A DNA stretch of 10,526 nt from NCBI GenBank assembly GCA_964244955.1, contig CAXTKQ010000132.1, positions 1-10,526 of the forward strand, read 5' to 3'. How positions within the stretch are numbered: the first letter of the stretch is position 1; each line of letters begins with the position of its first letter. This document shows positions 6,706 through 10,526 of this stretch, piece after piece. Origin of the DNA: Mucilaginibacter_A sp964244955. GTDB taxonomy: Bacteria; Bacteroidota; Bacteroidia; Sphingobacteriales; Sphingobacteriaceae. The translations under genes and the position numbers were made by a program. The notes under the pieces were generated by a model. The model had not been told where the DNA came from, did not search any database, and saw nothing but the letters and a program-made list of their open reading frames with translations.

Positions 6706-6792
6706 TAAAAAATATTCTTAACAAAGTTCAACCGGCTTTTGATAATAACTCCATTTTCCCGGAATTAAGTATCTTTGGCCTTTCCGAATTGA

Positions 6793-9081
6793 TTATTTTT
6801 CTGTTGATAACGAATACGGAAAATCTGCCGGGTTTGACCCTCTTTGCTTGTTTGGTACAGATGACATACTGAAGTTTAACACCGCGCCTTTTTGCAAACC
6901 GCTATGGCTGATCCAGTTTTTAGAATACGGCTTTCCGTCCATTTGCAACGATTGCACGTAGCGGTTTTCGGCACTGTTGGCAGGGGCGTTGATTACCACA
7001 GTTTTTCCGCTTTCTAAATTTAAAGTTATCTTTTTAAACAAAGGCGCACCCAATACATATTGGTCTGTTGCAGGCGTTACCGGATAAAAACCCATCGCCG
7101 AAAAAACATACCAGGCAGAGGTTTGGCCGTTGTCCTCATCGCCGCAATAACCATCAGGCGTGGCCCTATACATTCTATTCATGGTTTCACGTGCCCAATA
7201 CTGTGTTTTATAAGGCGCACCGCCAAAATTGTACAAGTAGATCATGTGCTGGATGGGCTGGTTGCCATGTGCATACTGGCCCATGTCTGCAATTTGCATT
7301 TCACGGATCTCATGGATCACACCGCCGTAAGCACTGTCATCAAAAACAGGGGGCATAGAAAAAACAGAATCCAGTTTGGTTACAAATTTTTCATGGCCGC
7401 CCATCAGCTTTGCCAAGCCGTCCACATCCTGAAAAACGGACCAGGTGTAGTGCCAACTGTTTCCTTCGGTAAATGCGCCGCCCCACCTGAACGGGTTGAA
7501 AGGGCTTTGAAACGTTCCGTCGGCATTTTTACCACGCATTAAACCGGATGAAGGATCGAAAAGGTTTTTGTAGTTCATTGCCCTTTTTTTGTAAATGTCT
7601 ATCTCAGAAGCTGGTTTCCCCAAAGCACGGCCCAATTGGTAAATGGTAAAGTCATCGTAAGAATACTCTAAAGTTTTGGCAGCATTCTCACTGATTTTTA
7701 CATCATACGGCACATAGCCCAGCTCGTTGTAATATTTAACGCCGTTCCGGCCAACCGCTTCGATCGGCCCCTGGTTGTTGGCGTCGTGTTTTAAAGCTTC
7801 CCAAAGGGTATTGATATCATAACCGCGGCCTCCTTTGATATAGGCATCAGAAACAACAGAAGCTGAATTGTTGCCCACCATAATATTGGCATAGCCTGGG
7901 CTGCTCCACTCGGGCAGCCAACCGCCTTCTTTATAATCGTTGATCAAACCCTGCTGCATTTCTTTGTTGATGGAAGGGTAAACCAGGTTCAAGAATGGAT
8001 ACAAAGCCCGGAAAGTATCCCAAAAACCAGTACCGGCAAACATATATCCAGGCAAGATTTCCCCATTGTATGGGCTCCAGTGCACAATTTTGTTGCTGGC
8101 ATTAACCTCATACATTTTATTCGGGAAGAATAACGTGCGGTACACGCAAGAATAAAAAGTATGCACCTGGTCTGCCGTTCCGCCTTCTATCGAAATCCTG
8201 CTTAAGGTTTTGTTCCAAACAGCTTTAGCTTTTGCTTTGGTTGCGTCGAAAGAATCGTTGGCCAGTTCTCTTTTTAAGTTGAGGTCTGCCTGCTCAAAAC
8301 TGATAAAAGACGATGCTGTTTTTAGCCCTACTTTTTCGCCTTTTGTCGTTTTAAAACCAATAACGGCACCGGTACGGTCGCTTTGCAGTTCCAAATCCTG
8401 GTTGTTTAGTTGGTTGCCCGACCAGGTTTTTGCCAAACTAAAGTCTTTGTCGAAGTAAATAACAAAGTAGTTTTTAAAGTTTTTGGGGATTGGCCCGCGG
8501 GCGTATTTGGTGGTATAACCAATCACTTTTCTTTCCTTGGGCATGATCTTGATGTACGAGCCTTTGTCCAAAGCATCAATAACCACAAAAGAACTGTCGG
8601 ATTTAGGGAACGTAAACCTAAATTGAGCGGCCCTTTCTGTCGGTGTAATTTCGGTGGTTACATCCGGATCTGCTAAAAAAACGCTGTAATAATAGGGTTT
8701 GGATACTTCTGCTTTGTGGCTAAACCAACTCGCCCTGTCATCGTCGGTAAATTTCAGCTTTCCGTTGCCGGGCATAATGGCAAAAGCACCGTAATCGTTC
8801 ATCCAGGGCGATGGCTGGTGGGTTTGTTTAAACCCGCGGATTTTGTCGGCATCATAAGTATAAGCCCAGCCGTCGCCCATCCTGCCGGTTTGCGGCGTCC
8901 AGGTATTCATTCCCCATGGCAAAGCGATAGCTGGATAAGTATTTCCGTTGGATAAGCTTGGTTTTGAGGCTGATCCCATCAACGGGTTGATCCATTCGAC
9001 CGGATCGGTAACCTGGGTTACCGTTTGCGCAGAAGCTGTTGCAGCGCCAAGGCTTAATAGTGCAATAAGTAGTTTCTTCAT
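6793..9081 (-). CDS. GH92 family exo-alpha-mannosidase, secreted
   Basis: 762 residues, the usual GH92 size. The signal peptide MKKLLIALLSLGAATASA is cleaved before QTVTQ. The N-terminal beta-sandwich starts with DPVEWINPLMGS (26-37) and NGNTYPAIALPWGM (45-58). The catalytic (alpha/alpha)6 domain contains FTEGNSWHYTW (537-547), YAHGNQPIQH (603-612) and GDEDNGQTSAWYVFSAMGFYP (647-667). By comparison with the structurally studied GH92 enzyme BT3990 (recalled acid Glu533, bases Asp642/644), Glu539 and Asp648/Asp650 have identical spacing, so the catalytic set looks intact. GH92 enzymes are calcium-dependent, inverting exo-mannosidases acting on N-glycans, yeast mannan or O-mannans. Trp93 and His590-Glu591 fall where BT3990 has its alpha-1,2-selecting residues, hinting at that linkage. 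It follows the peptidase gene after 15 nt and is therefore cotranscribed with it. Confidence 0.95.
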   Translation of the reverse strand: MKKLLIALLSLGAATASAQTVTQVTDPVEWINPLMGSASKPSLSNGNTYPAIALPWGMNTWTPQTGRMGDGWAYTYDADKIRGFKQTHQPSPWMNDYGAFAIMPGNGKLKFTDDDRASWFSHKAEVSKPYYYSVFLADPDVTTEITPTERAAQFRFTFPKSDSSFVVIDALDKGSYIKIMPKERKVIGYTTKYARGPIPKNFKNYFVIYFDKDFSLAKTWSGNQLNNQDLELQSDRTGAVIGFKTTKGEKVGLKTASSFISFEQADLNLKRELANDSFDATKAKAKAVWNKTLSRISIEGGTADQVHTFYSCVYRTLFFPNKMYEVNASNKIVHWSPYNGEILPGYMFAGTGFWDTFRALYPFLNLVYPSINKEMQQGLINDYKEGGWLPEWSSPGYANIMVGNNSASVVSDAYIKGGRGYDINTLWEALKHDANNQGPIEAVGRNGVKYYNELGYVPYDVKISENAAKTLEYSYDDFTIYQLGRALGKPASEIDIYKKRAMNYKNLFDPSSGLMRGKNADGTFQSPFNPFRWGGAFTEGNSWHYTWSVFQDVDGLAKLMGGHEKFVTKLDSVFSMPPVFDDSAYGGVIHEIREMQIADMGQYAHGNQPIQHMIYLYNFGGAPYKTQYWARETMNRMYRATPDGYCGDEDNGQTSAWYVFSAMGFYPVTPATDQYVLGAPLFKKITLNLESGKTVVINAPANSAENRYVQSLQMDGKPYSKNWISHSGLQKGAVLNFSMSSVPNKQRGSNPADFPYSLSTEK

Positions 9082-9096
9082 TGATGTTAGTGATGT

Positions 9097-9771
9097 TTAT
9101 GCTATTGCCGGGTTTTTTAGGTACTCGGCCCAAAGTTCGTCTAAATTTTTTCCAGTCAGCGTTTTCCAGATATCATCTGTATAAGTATGGTCGCGTAGGC
9201 TTTTATCTACAGTTTTGATGATGCCCGGTTTTACTTTGGCTTGCATCCAGGCAAAAAACCTGGCCGTAATGCGGTAGCTGTTTTTATAGCTTTGGGTTGG
9301 TTTTACATCTGGTAAAGTCCATTTGGCACCGGCATTGTCCACGCCAAACTGATAACGGGCATAATCGGCAATGCCTTCCGTCAGCCATCCCGGGCCAACG
9401 CTTTCGCCATAATTTTGTACGATGTGCATCACTTCATGTGTAACCACGTCCACATCTTGTGGATGTTTGCTCATATAAGCAGGACTAAAAACAACCCTGC
9501 CGTTTGAAGTTGCGGCAACACCTTTATAAGCAGTATCTACAAAAAACGTAACCTGTTTTGAAGTTTCCGGGTTGTATTCTTTGGCGAGTTTTGGGTAAAC
9601 GGTAAAAAAAGTTTCGACCAGCCGTTTCTTCAAAGCTGGGTCGAACGCGGCATAATTACTTTCAAAAGTAAGTGTATAACCATTTTTACGGGTAACATCC
9701 TGCGCTTTCAACTGCCGAAACGGGAGCAGGGCAAACAAGAACAAAGCACTAAAAAAAGTAATTTTTTTCAT
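9097..9771 (-). CDS. Basic secretory protein (BSP) family zinc metallopeptidase, secreted
   Basis: 224 residues. The signal peptide MKKITFFSALFLFALLPFRQLKA is followed by QDVTRKNGY. The body shows the zinc-peptidase motif HEVMH (His112, Glu113, His116), then GPGWLTEGIADYARYQFG (126-143), the conserved downstream segment of the plant/bacterial basic secretory protein family, where an acidic or polar residue is expected to complete the zinc site. The length matches family members of roughly 220-240 residues. No other domain is seen. It is placed between two GH92 genes on the same strand and only 15 nt before the second, so it probably belongs to the same glycoprotein-degrading set, trimming the protein part while GH92 enzymes remove mannose. 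That division of labour is inference. No clear promoter or Shine-Dalgarno sequence precedes the ATG. Confidence 0.88.
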   Translation of the reverse strand: MKKITFFSALFLFALLPFRQLKAQDVTRKNGYTLTFESNYAAFDPALKKRLVETFFTVYPKLAKEYNPETSKQVTFFVDTAYKGVAATSNGRVVFSPAYMSKHPQDVDVVTHEVMHIVQNYGESVGPGWLTEGIADYARYQFGVDNAGAKWTLPDVKPTQSYKNSYRITARFFAWMQAKVKPGIIKTVDKSLRDHTYTDDIWKTLTGKNLDELWAEYLKNPAIA

Positions 9772-9937
9772 TTCAGAAGCTGTTTTAAAGCCCTCATAAT
9801 ATCTGGAAGCTACTACTGGTATTACTTTGTACCAACAGCTTTTTCAAATATTAGCAATTGTTTAGGTTGATAAATCAGTTAACGGGGCTAAGATAGGTTT
9901 TTGAGGTTTAATTTAAAGTTACATTCTAAATATTACA

Positions 9938-9967
9938 ATGCTTCTTTTAGCACTAAAAAATTGGTGG
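9938..9967 (-). repeat. Interspersed repeat F: solo left unit
   Basis: ATGCTTCTTTTA (9938-9949) is followed by GCAC, then the AT-rich inner block (9954-9963) and GTGG; CAC and GTG can pair over a 10-nt loop. No right unit follows before the stop of the GH92 gene at 9991. It lies 24 bases beyond that stop, between this gene and the peptidase gene. Confidence 0.82.
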
Positions 9968-9990
9968 TGTCAAATTCCTGTTTTTCACTC

Positions 9991-10526
9991 TCATTTCCGG
10001 CTTACCGAAAACGGTTTGTCNNNNNNNNNNTACCACGGTTGGTAGCAGCCTTGTTGTCCATTTCCAGTTTTAAAATTCCGCCGTTGGTTATTTCACTGTG
10101 TTTTAAAAAATCCCGGTCAAAAGGTTTTCCGTTTAAACTGGCGGTTTTGATGTACACGTTTTCTTTAGAATTTGCCGGTGCTTCGATGATGAATTTTTTG
10201 CCGTTTTCCAGCGTGATCGTTGTTTTTTTAAACATCGGGCTGCCCATCACGTATTCATCAGTTCCGGGCGTAACGCTGTAAAAACCAAGGGCACTTAGCA
10301 CATACCAGGAAGAAGTTTGGCCCTGGTCTTCATCTCCGGGATAGCCGTTTTCGGTTGAGTTGTACAGTTTATACATCGCTTCCCGAGCATGAAACTGGGC
10401 TTTCCAGGGTTGGCCGGCGTAGTTGTACAAATAAACCATGTGTTGGATCGGCTGGTTGCCGTGCGCGTATTGCCCCATATTGGCCATCACCATTTCTGTC
10501 ATTTCGTGGATCATACCGCCGTAACT
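9991..10526 (-). CDS. GH92 family alpha-mannosidase, C-terminal part (5' end outside window, interrupted by an N run)
   Basis: The frame enters at the right edge (SYGGMIHEMTEM) and is closely similar to residues 585 onward of the complete GH92 protein in this window: GQYAHGNQPIQHMVYLYN, GDEDQGQTSSWYVLSALGFY (the two catalytic Asp of GDED retained) and LFKK/MFKK-type beta-sandwich segments. It reads cleanly to ATNRG at 10032. After the N run, the frame giving DKPFSVSRK and stop TGA (9993-9991) matches the DFPYSLS C-terminus of the other copy, so I end the gene at 9991. A simple read-through of ten Ns would instead give TNRFR and a stop at 10002, which does not resemble the family. The His-Glu pair IHE is also conserved, suggesting similar linkage preference. 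It is a tandem paralogue separated from the other copy by the peptidase gene. Confidence 0.88.
10021..10030. other. Assembly gap (10 Ns) inside the GH92 C-terminus
   Basis: Ten consecutive Ns. The flanking coding frames do not join across ten bases; they join if the true missing length is 2 modulo 3. Alignment with the neighbouring paralogue (RG-SNPA-D) predicts 11 bases, so the run is best read as a placeholder of nominal size. Confidence 0.9.

Larger units (their letters stand above)
6443..6792. other. Intergenic region upstream of the GMC operon (350 bp)
   Basis: No gene is supported. It lies between the start of the GMC operon and the end of the upstream GH92 gene, both leftward. It holds a solo right repeat unit (6508-6534), a repeat pair (6638-6705), a weak leftward -7-like box (6588-6595) and an isolated perfect rightward TATCTTTG (6770-6777) with no obvious gene to serve. 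Confidence 0.6.

Noticed and set aside
8852..9133. Minus-strand open frame spanning the peptidase/GH92 junction
   Set aside because: It overlaps the peptidase C-terminus and the GH92 signal peptide in another frame; both overlapping proteins are clearly real.
1..10526. CRISPR array, tRNA or rRNA genes
   Set aside because: The repeats are inverted and irregularly spaced with no uniform spacers, and I saw no tRNA cloverleaf or rRNA-like sequence.

Overview
The window reads as chromosomal DNA of a saprophytic Bacteroidota, most likely Sphingobacteriaceae (Mucilaginibacter- or Pedobacter-like). This is an inference from four things: the protein set (lipoproteins, GH92 glycosidases, GMC and Gfo/Idh/MocA sugar oxidoreductases, an FG-GAP lipoprotein), the absence of Shine-Dalgarno sequences before the starts, TAnnTTTG-type -7 boxes, and moderate GC with AT-rich spacers. 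A run of 10 Ns at 10021-10030 shows it comes from a scaffolded draft.

Layout. 1-800 (minus, running off the left edge) is the N-terminal part of an FG-GAP/VCBS-repeat lipoprotein. It diverges from a vanadium-haloperoxidase-type PAP2 lipoprotein at 1227-2549 (plus). A secreted Gfo/Idh/MocA oxidoreductase follows at 2760-3872 (plus). It converges on a minus-strand operon made of a GMC oxidoreductase (4700-6442, first gene) and its Tat-exported gluconate-2-dehydrogenase-subunit-3-like partner (4053-4679). The right third is a minus-strand glycan-degradation cluster: a GH92 alpha-mannosidase whose C-terminal part is in view (9991-10526, broken by the N run), a basic-secretory-protein family metallopeptidase (9097-9771), and a complete GH92 enzyme (6793-9081).

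How the genes may work together. The GMC/small-subunit pair plus an exported Gfo/Idh/MocA protein fits periplasmic oxidation of sugars or glycosides, possibly at C3. The GH92 and peptidase genes fit breakdown of mannose-bearing glycoproteins or mannans outside the cytoplasm. Nearly every protein carries an export signal; the GMC subunit, which lacks one, probably travels with its Tat partner.

The most unusual feature is a family of short interspersed repeats, 11 units at six sites. They lie between transcription units and not in the two short operon gaps (15 and 20 nt). Every unit holds the 12-mer TAAAAGAAGCAT or its complement. In the six right-hand units an AT-rich block (TRAWTTTTRN) sits exactly four variable bases before TAAAAGAAGCATC. 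The five left-hand units are inverted, with a different inner block (YAAATTTA-like). They occur as inverted left/right pairs, one left-right-right triplet and two solo units. This resembles REP/REPIN elements or a very small MITE; no mobilising gene is in the window.
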